A stretch of DNA of 64,000 nt from NCBI GenBank assembly GCA_032718475.1, contig JAUCBJ010007180.1, forward strand, positions 1 through 64,000, in the 5' to 3' direction. The notes beneath the pieces are model-generated. The model had not been told where the DNA came from and made no database searches. It saw nothing but the letters and a program-made list of their open reading frames with translations. The DNA is from Nemertoderma westbladi. Lineage: Eukaryota; Xenacoelomorpha; Nemertodermatida; Nemertodermatidae. Shown here in pieces: positions 21,658-33,333 of the stretch (the first letter of the stretch is position 1; the number at the start of each line of letters is the position of its first letter). The position numbers and the translations under genes were made by a program.

Positions 21658-21985
21658 TCCAGATTCTCAATAATGTTCGACTATAGAGACCTACCTGGGT
21701 TTGGTGTCTAGAAAATGTCTTTGGTCTCGATGTAATGGCGATATTATATTAATCAAGTAACACGGAAGCAAATAAATTGAATTTAACAGTAGAATATCAA
21801 ATATTATAACAAATAATTATAATAATATTATTGATAAAGAACAAAATACAAACAAACAAACGAAGTAATAATTTCCAGTCATTTAAAGTTAACCGGGGTT
21901 TTTACTCCTCACATGTGTAAAGTACGATGCTACAAAACAATTAATGTTAAAGAGAATAGAGTAAGGGCAATGCATTGAGCCTGTA
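21658..21985. other. AT-rich spacer
   Basis: Nothing recognised. Low-complexity AT-rich sequence. Confidence 0.4.
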
Positions 21986-22279
21986 GCTTTATAGTAGTAG
22001 TAGTTTTATTGACCTAATATATATAACATTATACATAATTATAATATGATAGCGCAAGCACAACAATAACATATAGTCACACTGTTGACAATACTGGAAA
22101 AAAATCTTCAACCATTAATTAAGTCCATCTAATAGTAGTCGTTTAAAAATTATATAACTTCACAAAAAGAAAAAAAAAAAAAATTGAATATTAATAGGTA
22201 TCGGAGTATGTAAAGCCTGTAATACTTAGTACTGACCTCTGTATAATTGATACAGACAACTTTATATTATTGCTAACTG

Positions 22280-23302
22280 CTAAATATATATCTCTAATAC
22301 TTCTGTGATAAAACGGCACAAATAAGTATTATTTTTGTTAGAACAAAATAAATTGCTTAGACTTATACTAGTGGAATTTATTTCCTTATATTTAGCTCGT
22401 AATTGATTAGTTAGTGGGCAATGTAGTAGGACGTGGGTTTCGTCTTGGATTGAGTTGTCGCACTGGCAAACTCAGAGCTCGCGTGGTTTGTGACTCCACC
22501 TTCCCGTTTCGACAGCTAGCCTGTGGGACATTAGTCTTATGCGACTAAAGCTAATTCTGAGGTTGTCTGGAACATATTGGGTACGATTCCTATAAATATC
22601 GTGACACTTCAGGTCCGGGTTCAATGTGTTGCGATATGTCAGGTACTTCGTTGCCACAGTGGGTTTTTCCAGGATTCTAGAACGAACTGTCGCCCAGGGG
22701 TCTGTATCGTCAAATCCCAATCATTCTGAATAAAGTGAAATCCAGGCGATTGACACATTTCAATCCACATTTCAATGGCGCCTTGCACCTTTCAATAATT
22801 CAACAATTAAACGGGATTTCCATATCCGGGTTCTTAAGAATCGTTGTTATAAATGTCTTCCTAGCGTGCAATATTCGATATGACAATGGGGCAATGCCAG
22901 CTTCCATAAGGCACAGGTCAATTTGGTGTTTGAATACGAACTGATAGTAAGCATTTTACCATTATATCGAAATACGTCTGTGTTACTCCAGTGCTGTCTG
23001 TAAACCATGATTCTGCACTATACAATAGCAAGGCCATCACGCAGGCTTCAAAGACTTGTCACTTGAATACAAACGGGACCCTATAATTTTTTGCACAAAA
23101 AATCGCAAATTTGTTCGCTGTTTCCTCCAACTTTGGTTCCAACAATTTAAACAGTGATTGGTATCGGCCATCTCCTGTGAACATTGCGCCCAAATAAATA
23201 TAATGTGTACACAGCTTAATAGTACAGTAGTGCCGTCGTAAGTTATCGGCTTACAAACTTATTCGTTCCCATTAATGACGAAGAATTTTGTCTTTTTATC
23301 GT
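22280..23302 (-). pseudogene. LINE family L ORF2 C-terminal part
   Basis: Read in pieces on the minus strand: ELYGMSINDKKTKFFVINGN (thumb), YLGAMFTGDGRYQSLFKLLE, ACVMALLLYSAESWFTDST, then 22720-22472 with DPWATVRSRILEK and ISFSRIRLMSHRLAVETGRW. The end is CQCDNSIQDETHVLLHCPL, a zinc-finger-like C-terminal motif of many LINE ORF2 proteins, and a TAG at 22280. At least three in-frame stops or shifts occur (near 23270, 23050, 22935). Confidence 0.75.
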
Positions 23303-24192
23303 TTATTGACATGCCGTACAACTCACAATATTTGAATAAGTGAATATGTGAATAATTGAATATTTGACTTTCGTTCTAAGGATTTTAGGGTACAGGCAAC
23401 GGGGTACTCGATCATAAGCCTTACTGAAATCCACAAATAAGACAAATAATCTATACTTTTTAGAGATAGCTAAATCAATTAACAATCGACATATAATAGA
23501 GACATAGAGATAGAGACATATAATGTGCTCTAAGCAACCTCTTCCTTTCTGTGCACCTGCCTGACACTTGTCTAGAAAAGCCCATAACAGAAACCATTTA
23601 GCTATAATAATATCAATGCATTTAGCCACGCTGGTCATTATTGAGATTCCGCGAAAGTTTCCACATATACTTCTAACTCCACTCTTAAAGACTGTAAAGA
23701 ATTTACTCGTGTTCCACAATGGTGGTGCCCAACTGTAGTCAAATATTGCGTTGAATATGGATAAGAGTAGCAGTAGCCATGAGCCCGGTAGAGATCCTAT
23801 TAAGCCAGGGCAAATTCCAACATACCCCTTATTTGTGTTCAAATCGACTATTGCTTCTCCCAACTCTTGTTTAGACACGGATCATCTAAAACTGGAACAT
23901 AAGGCGATTCTTTGAGGTCTTCCAGAGCAAGCGGACTTGGAGTCGAAGGGTTTAGAAGCAATTCGAAATGGGCTTTGAACTCGATATCAGTTGGGATATC
24001 ATCACCCCTGTTACCATCATCTCCGGTCAATGTTTCGTTCCAGTCGAGTGATTTCCAGATAGTGTGACTGTCTTTCGCTAACACCAATCTTTCCCAGCGA
24101 CTTGCCGTTTCCCCAAGTTCATCTCGTTCTTTAATAGGATGGTTAACGTACAGGTTCGCACTTGAGCTCACTGCATGTGACATTGTATCCAA
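23303..24192 (-). pseudogene. LINE family L RT N-terminal part
   Basis: 24192-23848 encodes the linker (NLYVNHPIKERDELGETASRW and FKAHFELLLNP). 23878-23303 encodes RT fingers and palm: VGICPGLIGSLPGSWLLLLL, FFTVFKSGVRSICGNFRGIS, AGAQKGRGCLEHI and LFVLFVDFSKAYDRVP (motif A Asp). The frame change between them is near 23860. After ILRTKVK the sequence jumps to the thumb (ELYGMSIN), so the motif C aspartates are missing. This RT cannot be active. Confidence 0.8.
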
Positions 24193-24302
24193 TGCATCCT
24201 GGATGCCGACTACGGAATCAAATCTTATCTCAGGTGGGTATAAGCTTTACCTCTGAAATTGATATAAGATAATTGGTATCATATTGGTATATTAGCATAT
24301 TG

Positions 24303-25250
24303 TCATATTATTAGCATATTATCATATCGGCATAATTGGTATAAGATTACCTCTGACAACTTAGTACAGTCTACCATTTTATGCGAACGGGTTTTCCGAT
24401 CCACTTTGAGAATCTCATATGTTGCAGATGAAAAAGACTGCTCTGCACGCTGTAGAAGGAAATCGATATCAGGGTGAAACCAAGTCGATGAGTCGAGAGA
24501 AACACAAACTGGTGCATGATCTGATCCACTAAAAGTCTTGTCAACATGAACATTAGAAACGAATGGTAGGCAGGGCCAGTTTGTGATACAAAGATCCAAT
24601 TCAGAAACCCATCTCCTCCCTTTCTGGTATGACAATCCTCCACCTAACTGTGTTTCCTCTGTCTGTAGGTGATTATAAACAAGCGAATCTGTAGCGGCAC
24701 ATAAACCGAGTAAGTTTCGCCCGCTGGTATTTACAACTGTATCAACAATATTTACATATTTCAGTTTCGCTAAGTTATTGTTTGGCAGCGACGGAGTCCC
24801 CTCCCAAGCATTAAAGTCTCCCACCACAATGCAAAATTTTTCTGTATTACATGTTAATTTCCCATGTAATGATGCGAAAACGGCAGGGTTATAGTACGGC
24901 GAGTCGGATGGATCTAGCACCCACCGAGCAAAAGTTCAGGGAAACAAGTCAATCAAAAACAGCCATATCTGCCCTTCCCTATCACAGTCGATCAATTTAA
25001 CAAATGGTAGAAGATTTCTCTTCAGTAGTAGCAGTGCCCCTCCACGATGAGCCGCAGGTTTTGAACGGCTCATAAAGCACTCATAACCCGCAACCACAAC
25101 TTTTCCAACAGTTTTAGTTTCGAACAAAAAAACGATATCAAAATCAGAGATCCTATTAATAATTGTAGTCCTTTAGTCCTGCAATATTCCAGCTACATAT
25201 TGAAACAGATTCTAAATTGCTCTGCTGCGCTGCACAATCCTAGCGGAGCT
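24303..25250 (-). pseudogene. LINE family L APE-type endonuclease
   Basis: 25127-24936 contains LFETKTVG (Mg-binding Glu block), YECFMSRSKPAAHRGGALLL and a frame end at FLIDLFP. 24920-24303 continues in another phase with KFCIVVGDFNAWEGTPSLPN (catalytic GDFNA), then RRWVSELDLCITN and FSGSDHAPVCVSLD (SDH motif). These residues define the AP-endonuclease family that nicks target DNA for LINE priming. Catalytic residues are present but the frame is broken near 24930. Confidence 0.82.
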
Positions 25251-25296
25251 ACACATTAAACTTATCGATAACAATGCCATCCCTTAACACCACTCG

Positions 25297-25966
25297 TCAC
25301 CTATAATCATAGTGGATTTCCGAGCCTTCATTTCCAGCTTTCAATCGCTCATCGTGAACACAATAATGTAACCGAGCTTCTTCCTTCCTTATTAGGGGGT
25401 GCTCATCCTTCCGAATATAAACTTTCGCATAGGACTGAGAGTCCTTTAGATTCTTTGCAGATTTTAAAACATCTGTTCGCGTTTTCAGATTGCGGAAGCA
25501 CACCAACAGGGGCCTGCACCTCGCACTGCCTGTAACATTGCTGGGGTGGGTATGGTTCCTGTTGCCTAGCCTTGACACTTCCAATTCATCTGCCGCGGTA
25601 GGACAATTTATAGCTTGAAGAATAGATTTCACTCGATCTTTGTTTCCCGTGTCAGTTTCGGATTCATGTTCTGAAACCCCGGAAAAAAACGAGATTATGA
25701 CTACGCTCCTTGGAATCAGCATCATCCAGGTATGTCTGCTGGGCATTGATGATCTTATAAGCTTGGTCGAGGTCTTTTGATAGTATATTGACAGTCTCTT
25801 TAAGTGCGGAGATTTGCCGGACCTCCTTGCGAAGAACCTTGATCTCGCGCAGGATAGTTTCAAGTCCACAATTAATTCCACCATCATGATTATGGGATGA
25901 GGCGATGGTACCACCGTTGCTTGGTCCTGCACTCCGTATAAACCTAACGCCAATTCTATTGCACAT
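25297..25966 (-). pseudogene. LINE family L ORF1 (coiled-coil RNA-binding-like)
   Basis: The ATG at 25966 starts a frame with a heptad helix (ILREIKVLRKEVRQISALKE, then TVNILSKDLDQAYKI) ending in SHNLVFFRG, a typical ORF1 RRM start. A frameshift near 25675 leads to the second frame with VKSILQAINCPTAADELEV, RCRPLLVCFRNLKTRTDVLK and KVYIRKDEHPLIRKEEARL, matching the RNA-binding half of L1/CR1-type ORF1 proteins. Such proteins trimerise and coat LINE RNA. Confidence 0.75.
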
Positions 25967-26459
25967 TAGTCAGTTTGTTTATTTGAGAGTCAGATAACAC
26001 TCGAACATCATTTAGAGTATTGATTGTTACGGAGACCGACTTTTTAGATTTTTCTTGTGCCATTTACAATAATTAATTATATTTATTGTAGTCCTGCAGT
26101 CCACAGTCAGGCTTGATGAAGACCCTATATAATACATTGCCGAGACCATACAATGGGTAATAGCAACCAATAGCCAGCCTATGGAGCTGCAGAAACTGAA
26201 CTGGTAGTCACGCGATGAGCATATAGCATATACACCCATACTAATGTGCAGTAACGCCGCCTAGACTTACAAATCCGGTATTTAAGTCAAGTTGACTGTA
26301 TATATATATAACAAAGCTAGGTGGCATCAGGCCACAATCAACCTATATCAGGCCACAATCAACCTTAACAATGTAAATGGAACCTTAAACTTAAATCGAG
26401 CGAAATAAGTAAACGAAAACCGCAAAGAACACTTTTGCATTAACACCCCGGAATGGCAC
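25967..26459. other. Spacer, probable 5' flank of LINE L
   Basis: No gene. May contain the LINE L 5' untranslated region. A short direct repeat, CAGGCCACAATCAACCT, occurs near 26328 and 26350, and a TA microsatellite near 26299. Confidence 0.4.
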
Positions 26460-26469
26460 ATTACGGTAG

Positions 26470-26912
26470 ATGCTATCTTCCAACTGGGAAGATAGCATGG
26501 GGGGGAGTGTTAGCGGATCCAATTCAATATGCATTTCCGACCCACAAAATGGGAGGGGGAGCCAATTTACCAAGTTGGCCATTAAGGTATCCAATAGGGC
26601 ATATCAGAAAGAAGATGATGCAATAGGGCCAGCTGAGCAGTGGATTAACAATCCACCTTTGTGGCTAGAGGCTAACAAAGGGCCTAAGGGAGGTAGATTC
26701 AGGGCGTACGTGGTGAGCTGACCAATGGGAGGCCAGGACATGTCGGGTTTTAAGAAGTGTATCAGTTGGATGCCAATAATGTGTAAGCCTAAAAGCAATG
26801 TATTTCCCGTTTGTGTATGTATATATTAACGGTTATGAGGTTTGGTTTATTGTCCAGTTGGCCTTTATTCCATGTAAAGGTAAAATAGTTTTCCACCGCT
26901 ACGCTATGCTGT
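26470..26912 (+). repeat. Hairpin, polypurine tract and LTR related to family C
   Basis: A perfect 11-bp hairpin (26470-26498) and a G-run (26499-26507) precede TGTTAGCGGATCCAATTC at 26508, the same arrangement as at 3134-3175. The LTR body differs from family C after about 20 bases and is replaced by the true family C LTR at 26913. It is probably the 3' end and LTR start of a sister subfamily. Confidence 0.6.
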
Positions 26913-27420
26913 TGTAAGAGGATTCAATTCTGCCGCATTACCCTCATAAAATGGAAAGTGGCGTTTTCAGTAATATATTGGAGATACGAGATTAGCAGTA
27001 ACTAATCTTGTATCACAACCAACATCGGGGACTACACAAACCCCAAAGCCACACAAAAGGAGGTCAGAGGTCAAACCACCTCGGAAGGGGTGACAGCTAG
27101 CAGGGGCCAGTGACAGGGGGGAAACACTCCCAGAGAGTGGAGAGGCGTGAAGTAGGTTGTTAGCCAATAGGGGCGAGGGAGAACATCCACTAGGTGAAAG
27201 GCCACAGTAGTATAGAAGTAATTATACATATATTATGCCGTTACCGGTCTGGTTATTCAGTTACTTAGTTATTGGTTTCTAGTGCAGACCGGTGACATCC
27301 TTCACCATCACCAATACTGCTATACCGCATACCATACCGGTTTGATTATTCACTACTCTATTGTGCTATTATTATTAGGCTACTATTATTGTGCTACTAT
27401 TATTACTACTATTATTACAT
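26913..27420 (+). repeat. Family C LTR, copy 2
   Basis: Starts TGTAAGAGGATTCAATTC and aligns with the inverted LTR at 3134-2748 (CCGCATTACCCTCATAAAAT, TTGGAGATACGAGATTAG, GGGCGAGGGAGAACATCCAC). It ends at about 27420 after ATTATTACA-type repeats. The end is approximate because the other copy is truncated. No polypurine tract lies directly before it, so it is probably the 5' LTR of the element that continues to the right. Confidence 0.7.
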
Positions 27421-28690
27421 CAAGAGACAACATCGAACTCCCATTGTTTTTCCCACATCGGCCTCGGCCAAGCTGCCAGCACCACCCCTAGGACAAAACG
27501 GTGACGCGTAATTACTTTATCCGGTCGGGATCCCTTGATCCTGTCACAGTGAAGGATTCCCAACTGTACTGAACTGTGACTGCCAGATGCCAGCAAAGAT
27601 GAGCACAGGAGAACCCCGATTATTAGAGGGAGAGAGAACGCCGCCGCGGACCCTGGACGACACCAACCAAACGATCCAGCCCCGACGAGACGGTATCGGC
27701 CAGCGACGCCGGATTCGCCAACGAGGGACGATCCGGTAGCCCAAGCGGAGGGCGGCCGTCTACCACGAGGAAGGGACGAGTTGACGCACGATGGCGGTCG
27801 GAGTACCGAAGTCGCCGGCCAGCCACAGGCCAAGGGCGACGGACGGCCCACCGGAACGGCGATGGTGGGGCCGCCGGTACGACGCCGGACCAGGAGAGGA
27901 GGAGGAGATGTCGGCGAAGAGGACGTCGGGACCAGCGATCGGCTACGACGGGCCTACAATGACACCAAGAAACTATTACAGGAGGCCAGAGAGGGAGGAA
28001 AGGTAAACCAGAGAAAGTTAAACCAATGGCTAGGTGAGTCGAATAAACACTTTTGGTATCTAGTTCGTTTTGGGCAGGGAGAACTGGCGAGTGAGAGAGC
28101 AAGGGGGGTCGCCACCGAACTATTCGAACTGTGGCGATCCGGGGTTATGGAGCCTGAAATAGTGTACATAGGGCCGTATTTAGCAGATGCCAGGGGAATT
28201 AAGCTAGTGGGCTGGGCAGATCCGCACGAGGGCGAACCCGAGGTTAACCCCGAGGATTCGGTCTCGTCCCAGAAAGCGGGGGAAAGTTAGTAGGACAGAG
28301 AGGCGACGGGAGTCCGTCGCGACCGATAAGTCCGCTACATCCTCCGCAAAAGAAAGAAGGGTGTTAGAAATAGATCTGGCGTGTCAATTAGACATGGTGG
28401 CGCTAGACCAGAAAGAATTAGAGAGGCAGTCGGGTGAGGGAACTGCGTTGTTAGAGAAAGAGAGGGAGTTGGCGAGGGAGTGTAGAGAGAGGGCCGAGAG
28501 GGTGGCGAGAAATTGTAGAGAGCAAGAAGAGAGAGAGGCAGAGGAACGTAAAGAGCGAGAGACGAGAGTAGAGAACGAGCGTAGAGAGTGGGTGGTGAGA
28601 GAAACAGAATTAGCGAACCAGAGTTTACGAGAGGATAGAGAGAGAGAGCGGGAAAGCGCATGCGGGATGATATGCATGCCCGGTTAAGGG
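27421..28690 (+). pseudogene. Family C copy 2: leader and Gag N-terminal frames
   Basis: About 360 bases of leader are followed by a frame to 28290 (ATG in another phase at 27791; the main frame has only a TTG at 27781). It contains GEEDVGTSDRLRRAYNDTKK, as in copy 1, then KHFWYLVRFGQGELASERAR and PEIVYIGPYLADARGIKLVG. After a TAG the same protein resumes at 28361-28687 with a long charged helix (LLEKERELARECRERAERVA, then ETRVENERREW), probably a Gag coiled coil. The Gag core, protease and everything downstream are absent after about 28800. Confidence 0.6.
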
Positions 28691-28980
28691 GGCTTATGCA
28701 ATATCAGGCCAAGCAGAAGTGCCGACTAGAACTGGCGCAATTGGGATTATTTGAGTGTGAGGCTGGCTCGGGTAGTATTTATGAGGAGCCATAAGTAATG
28801 GAAACGTTTGTTAATACCCCACTTACAGGCACCGGACGACAGAACCAGAACTCTTCCAGGCAATCAGAATATCCAGCTTTAGGAGTGCAACCTCAGCGAA
28901 TTCACTGAGGAATTAACTCCAGGAGCCAAGGTCGAAGTCCATGAACAGAGAGCTCGAGTTCTGAAGGTGTGAATGGATAA
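28691..28980. other. Short degenerate retroelement remnant
   Basis: A few short frames (for example LRGLMQYQAKQKCRLELAQL near 28690-28740) continue the Gag-like composition, then fade. Nothing definite. Confidence 0.35.
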
Positions 28981-28985
28981 CGAGT

Positions 28986-29180
28986 TTGCACAACTACAAC
29001 TTGACAGACTATAACTTAACAAACCCGATGGACAAAAGCATCAAGAAATGGAGACAAAAAGGGAAGTGCAAGTGTGAAAAGGAGAGGCCGAAAACGGAAA
29101 AGAGAAGCAGAAATGAAAGTGGATATGCAAAAGAGAGGCCGAAATGGAAGATCGAGACGCAAAAAGAAGAGCGGAGATGA
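28986..29180 (+). pseudogene. Lys/Glu-rich Gag-like fragment
   Basis: A 64-codon frame of repeated KE/RP-rich segments (MDKSIKKWRQKGKCKCEKER, GYAKERPKWKIETQKEERR). Such charged helices occur in Gag N-termini of several LTR families. No capsid or zinc-knuckle region follows, and the assignment is weak. Confidence 0.3.
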
Positions 29181-29374
29181 TAGTGCATCATAGGGTCCAG
29201 AATTCTAAGCAATCTGCTTCAGGTAGGTGGCACTCTGATAGCCAAGACTGGTAGCCAACCTCTTATCCTGCTGCACCTGCAAAAGGACAGTTGATTGGAT
29301 ACTGGCAACAGGCAGGGACATACTTGGACTGCCCAAACAATCCTGTTGTATGCACAACTCTTTGTAACCACTTT

Positions 29375-29800
29375 GCATTCCTGATGACCGATCCTGAAAA
29401 GGATTGCGAAAGGCGAGTGGACATGCGGAGGGTCAAAAGTCTTGACAGGGTTAGACTTGGACTTCCCAAGTAGTCTGCTGTCTGGCGTTATTACGACCCT
29501 GGAAAGGACTCAGAATGAGCTGGTAGCAGTGGATCCGCAAAGAAACAACAGACACTGAGCCAAGCCACTCTGCATTCCTGATGACCAATCCTGAAAGGGA
29601 TTGCAAGGGGCAAGCAGACACACAGAGGGTCAAAAAGCTCAAACTACTAGACTAGGACTGCCCAAGCAGTCTGCCTTTCTGGTGTTATTACGGGTATTAT
29701 TATCTGGTGTTACGTGATGTTAAGTGTTAGCAGTGGATCTGTGGAGGAATGACAGACACTGAGCCAATCCGCTTTGATTTCCTGATGACCGATATACGAC
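29375..29800. repeat. About 200-bp tandem repeat, 2 to 2.5 copies
   Basis: GCATTCCTGATGACCGATCC at 29376 recurs near 29571 as GCATTCCTGATGACCAATCC and near 29780 in shorter form. The units share AGTCTGC, TGGCGTTATTACG and ACAGACACTGAGCCAA blocks, with about 15-20 percent differences by eye. No coding. Confidence 0.7.
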
Positions 29801-29827
29801 CACATAGTGATTACATACATATAGTGA

Positions 29828-29860
29828 TACATGTCCGAGTTCGCTCGACCTAGTAGTAGT
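29828..29860 (+). repeat. LINE family X 3' tail, short copy
   Basis: TGTCCGAGTTCGCTCGACC plus TAG repeats matches, inverted, the 3' end of the family X LINE at 16632-16660. It is a severely 5'-truncated insertion or a remnant. Confidence 0.6.
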
Positions 29861-29940
29861 GATTACATAATCAATCACTTGCCAGATGACGAAGTGCACC
29901 TGTAGAGAGATACAAATTCCAGGGAAACTTTAAATGTTGT

Positions 29941-30180
29941 ATTAGGGGGGAATGTTACGAGATTATCCATATATGCATTTCACCACCCCAGAAACCAATA
30001 TGTAACCCTACAAAGCCATCAGCCATTTAACGGCAGTAATAATCACCCACCAATAAGAGGATTACTACCTAACAAAGTCCAGATAGCAATAGTGCCTTGT
30101 AGCCAAACCAGGCAAGATCATTGTGTTGTGCAAACTATAATATTGCCATTCAGTAAACGTATTATATGTATTGTTTATCA
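29941..30180 (+). repeat. Polypurine tract and candidate 3' LTR of an unidentified element
   Basis: AGGGGGGAA followed by TGTTACGAGATTATCC at 29953 has the form of a polypurine tract plus LTR start, common in Ty3-like elements. No matching second LTR is in the window, so the end is not fixed. Confidence 0.5.
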
Positions 30181-30196
30181 ATTGCGCATAGATTGT

Positions 30197-30310
30197 AATA
30201 ATAATAATAATAATAATTTATAGAGCGCCTATCTGGACATTATTTCATGGCGCTATTGTACAGGGGTTAGTCACTATTGGTGAACCCGTAATATTGTGCC
30301 ACTGTCTTGT
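30197..30310. repeat. ATA microsatellite with TTTATAGAGCGCC tail
   Basis: About seven ATA units (30197-30217) are joined to TTTATAGAGCGCCTATC and a later ATGGCGCTAT. This layout is typical of short dispersed repeats derived from LINE 3' ends in invertebrates. 30311-30570 shows nothing further. Confidence 0.5.
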
Positions 30311-30570
30311 TAAGGCAAAACTAACTACATTGATTAGTCAAACATCGATTTGTCACACATTACTGCTGCTAATTAATGAGATCTGTAGTCAGGCAATAGC
30401 CATCATCAGAAGCCTGTAATAAGTTGGCATGTGCATCACCCAGAGTTAGTTCTCTTGATGGAAATCACATAGAATATGTGAAACATATAAAAAATAGATA
30501 TGGTTCAGTTGTATCAGTTGTGTTCAGTATGGATATTTGGTTCAGTTGTTGATTTCATTGCTACAGTAAG

Positions 30571-30689
30571 CGCTACTAGTACTAGGATCGGCATGCTGCA
30601 TTGCAGCTGCATTTTTAAGAATGCTGTGCCGGCTTATCGACAAAATTGCACCGCCACAACTCCCTATCACCCATGACAATTGCTAGATC
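30571..30689 (-). repeat. LINE family A 3' tail, copy 4
   Basis: On the minus strand this matches 9735-9850 (GATCTAGCAA, GATAGGGAGTTGTGGCGGTG, then CAGCATGCCGATCCTAGTA). Only about 115 bases of the element are present, a typical dead-on-arrival LINE insertion. Confidence 0.85.
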
Positions 30690-30717
30690 ACAAGGCAACA
30701 ACCACAAGGTTTTCATA

Positions 30718-31235
30718 TCAACCCATTTTTATAGGTTATCTGGACCGCAGAGTCGATTGAAAGTAATATTGAAGTTTCCAATCTTAGTATAGTGGTACGT
30801 CATTATTGGTACACCACAATTAGGACGACAATTAAAACGCCGAAATACTAAGTCTTCTATAATACTTTCAATTGATCCCGCGGTCCAGAAAACCTATAAT
30901 TATGCGTTGAAATCTCAACTTTGATTTATTTTACGAATCTCATATTTTTCAATATTTGAAGTGCCGCACCCTAATTTTGGTGCTCCAAAAAGGACGATCA
31001 ACTAAGTCCTCAGGCTTCGATAATATTTTCAATCGATTCAGCGGTCCAGAAAACCTATAAAAACGCGTTGAAATCAAAAGATGGGGATATTTTCCGAATA
31101 TCGTATTTTTAAAAATTTGAAGTGCCTCGCCCACTTATTAGTTGCACGAAAAATAGCATCCAGTTCGATTTTCGGAAATGCAATATAATCACATTCGATT
31201 CAGCGTAGTGAAAAACCTACTAATGCTAGCCAACA
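30718..31235. repeat. About 161-bp tandem repeat with one inverted unit
   Basis: GCGGTCCAGAAAACCTATAA occurs near 30880 and 31041, and a degraded form near 31202, so the period is about 161 bp. An inverted partial unit (TTATAGGTTATCTGGACCGC) lies at 30729, so the left end can fold on the first direct unit. No coding frame. Confidence 0.75.
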
Positions 31236-31571
31236 ATGCCACACTATCAGTTTTTAGAATATCAAAAAAATGTATATTTTGTCCTGGGACTACTTCTATT
31301 TTTCATGAAAATTATTATACCCACCTTATCAAATTTTCATTTTTTTGGATTTGATAATGTTCTTCGATAATTTTTTCACCTACAGCCCAAATTTGGTAGG
31401 ATTTTATTGGATGATTACAAAAATACAGTGGGGGGGGGGGGGGGGCCGAATCGAGCCCCGCCAGTGCTGCTAATGGTCTAAACACCCCAGTGGTAATAGG
31501 GTTAATATTCCGATAACCTAAAACAAATCAGTCATAACTAGGGCCTACTTAGTAGGAGTTGAAAGCATGAG
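31236..31571. other. Spacer with long G run
   Basis: No gene. A run of 16 G lies at about 31431-31446, close to a GGCCGAATCGAGCCCC block. Confidence 0.5.
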
Positions 31572-31689
31572 TTGAGACACCGGCAGGTTGAGTTTCGCTG
31601 TGAAGTGAGTCTAAAGAACCAGAGTGAGGCCAGCTGCAGTCATGACGTGGACCAATGGGATGACCAGGTTGTTGCCATCATTGTTGCTT

Positions 31690-31880
31690 GTTGGGTTGAC
31701 CTTGTTGTCTTCATCATTGATGCTATCTGTAGATGGGTAGTCCGTGTTGTCTTCATCATTGATGCTAGCTGTAGATGGGTAGTCCGTGTTGTCTTCATCA
31801 TTGATGTTAGCTGTAGATGGGTAGTCCGTGTTGTCTTCATCATTGATGCTAGCTGTAGATGGGTAGTCCGTGTTGTCTAC
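31690..31880. repeat. 42-bp minisatellite, about four copies
   Basis: GTAGATGGGTAGTCCGTGTT recurs every 42 bp from 31729. Because 42 is a multiple of three, all frames stay open. The plus frame at 31572-31895 therefore shows a 14-residue repeat (WVVRVVFIIDASCR). There is no start codon of note and no second copy, so I do not call a gene. Confidence 0.85.
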
Positions 31881-31895
31881 ATCATTTATCGGTGA

Positions 31896-33333
31896 GTCGA
31901 CGTTCTGGTTGCATTTATCAGTATCGCAGCAGTGTATGGCGCAGACGGCGTCTTTCTCTACTTTTTTGATTGTATGTGCTGAAACGAATGTAATTTGATG
32001 TACAGTAGTTGAGGTTAAACAAAATCATAGTTTTAATATAATTACCCCAATTTAACACAAGGATAAGGATTTAACAAGGTGTAGTAAAATAAATTAAGTC
32101 TAGTACTGGAGGTATTTAGGTTAATCTTGTATACAATATTGAAGTATTAAAATGGGTATAATATGGTGTGAGTAAGAAATTAAGGAGTGGAGGAGTGGAG
32201 TCAAGTAAGCAAACAGAGGATGAAAGAACAATAACTACTGTAGTACTGCATGATATATGGAATATATGACTGTGTGTTAGTACCGACACGACACGGCCGT
32301 GTAATTATCTTGGTGGAAGGTTGTGTACAGTAAAGGGGGGTGGATAATAAACTATTGATAAAAGGTCATTCATTACATTGCTCGAGAGATAACGGTTGAT
32401 ATATTATGAGAGGTGTTAGTATAATAGGAGTCAGATGTTATCAATATTGTATTGTACCATATAACCAGAGACTTGTTGGTGTAGTGGTTCATTTCTATAT
32501 ATTTATTATTGTGATATTTACTACATGAAATATCACTTCTCTCGGTACCATAAGCCCTTGATGATTTGAGTTCGAAGCAAATAAGTATAGTTAGTGCGAT
32601 TTTGAAAAACATCTTAAAGTTTATATACAATCCGGAACGTTTCGTATAATTACTGTACTTTATACATCATCAGCCGAAATAACAGTATAAATTAGGCCTA
32701 AAGAATTACACATAAGTATATTAATTAGATACTGCAAAAGTGAACGGAATTATAGTATCTGTACTGCACAGTTTCTGTATATTATCTTCTTATATTATCT
32801 GTATACTATCTTCACTGAATATTGAACACGTTCGTGGGGCCTTCGCGCAGCACGAATTGAGCAAAGCCTTTAGCATATGGGCACCATTAATGAGTTGTCT
32901 GCCATTAGTCAGAAGTCTTCAACAAAATACTCGTCATCCTCTTGTTGTGCCTCGTTGCGTTCGTTTGTTTTTGACCAAACTTCAGATTCGTTCTAAACTT
33001 TTGCCGGACTACATATGTACCAAGTTTCGTTTAATTTCATCAAGGAATAACCGAGTTATTAGTTAAATTTCCAAAAATCAAAAATTTACGAAGACGACGA
33101 CAGACGACGACGACTATAACGACAGACAACTCTCCAATGGCACCCATATGCTAAGGCTTTGCTCACTTCGTGGCACGCCCCACAATGTACCGGTTGGTTT
33201 GTGTGGGTAAAAGGGATTATTGGATTGGGGGGGTTTGCCAACAGTACTCACAGCTGAGAGAGAGGTAACTAACTTTTTGGGTGTAAAGGTGGAGGTGTTA
33301 ATATTATATCGGTCATATATTTATGACAATTAT
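31896..33333. other. Spacer, nothing recognised
   Basis: No supportable gene on either strand. Near 33080-33120 a GACGACAGACGACGACGAC stretch follows a TACCAAGTTTCG block, a combination often seen at the ends of short dispersed repeats. The rest is AT-rich and unremarkable. Confidence 0.4.

Larger units (their letters stand above)
21986..25966 (-). mobile_element. LINE family L, nearly full-length, degenerate
   Basis: Minus-strand two-ORF LINE. ORF1 (25966-25297) encodes a coiled-coil RNA-binding-like protein. ORF2 (about 25250-22280) has APE endonuclease, RT and a C-terminal CxC...HxxxC finger. The 3' end is CAATAAA plus ACT repeats near 21990. Frames are broken at several places, and the RT active-site segment is deleted. 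It belongs to a different lineage from families A and X. Confidence 0.85.

Noticed and set aside
31572-31895. 107-residue frame with 14-residue repeats
   Set aside because: It results from a 42-bp minisatellite whose period is a multiple of three. No ATG start and no homologue.
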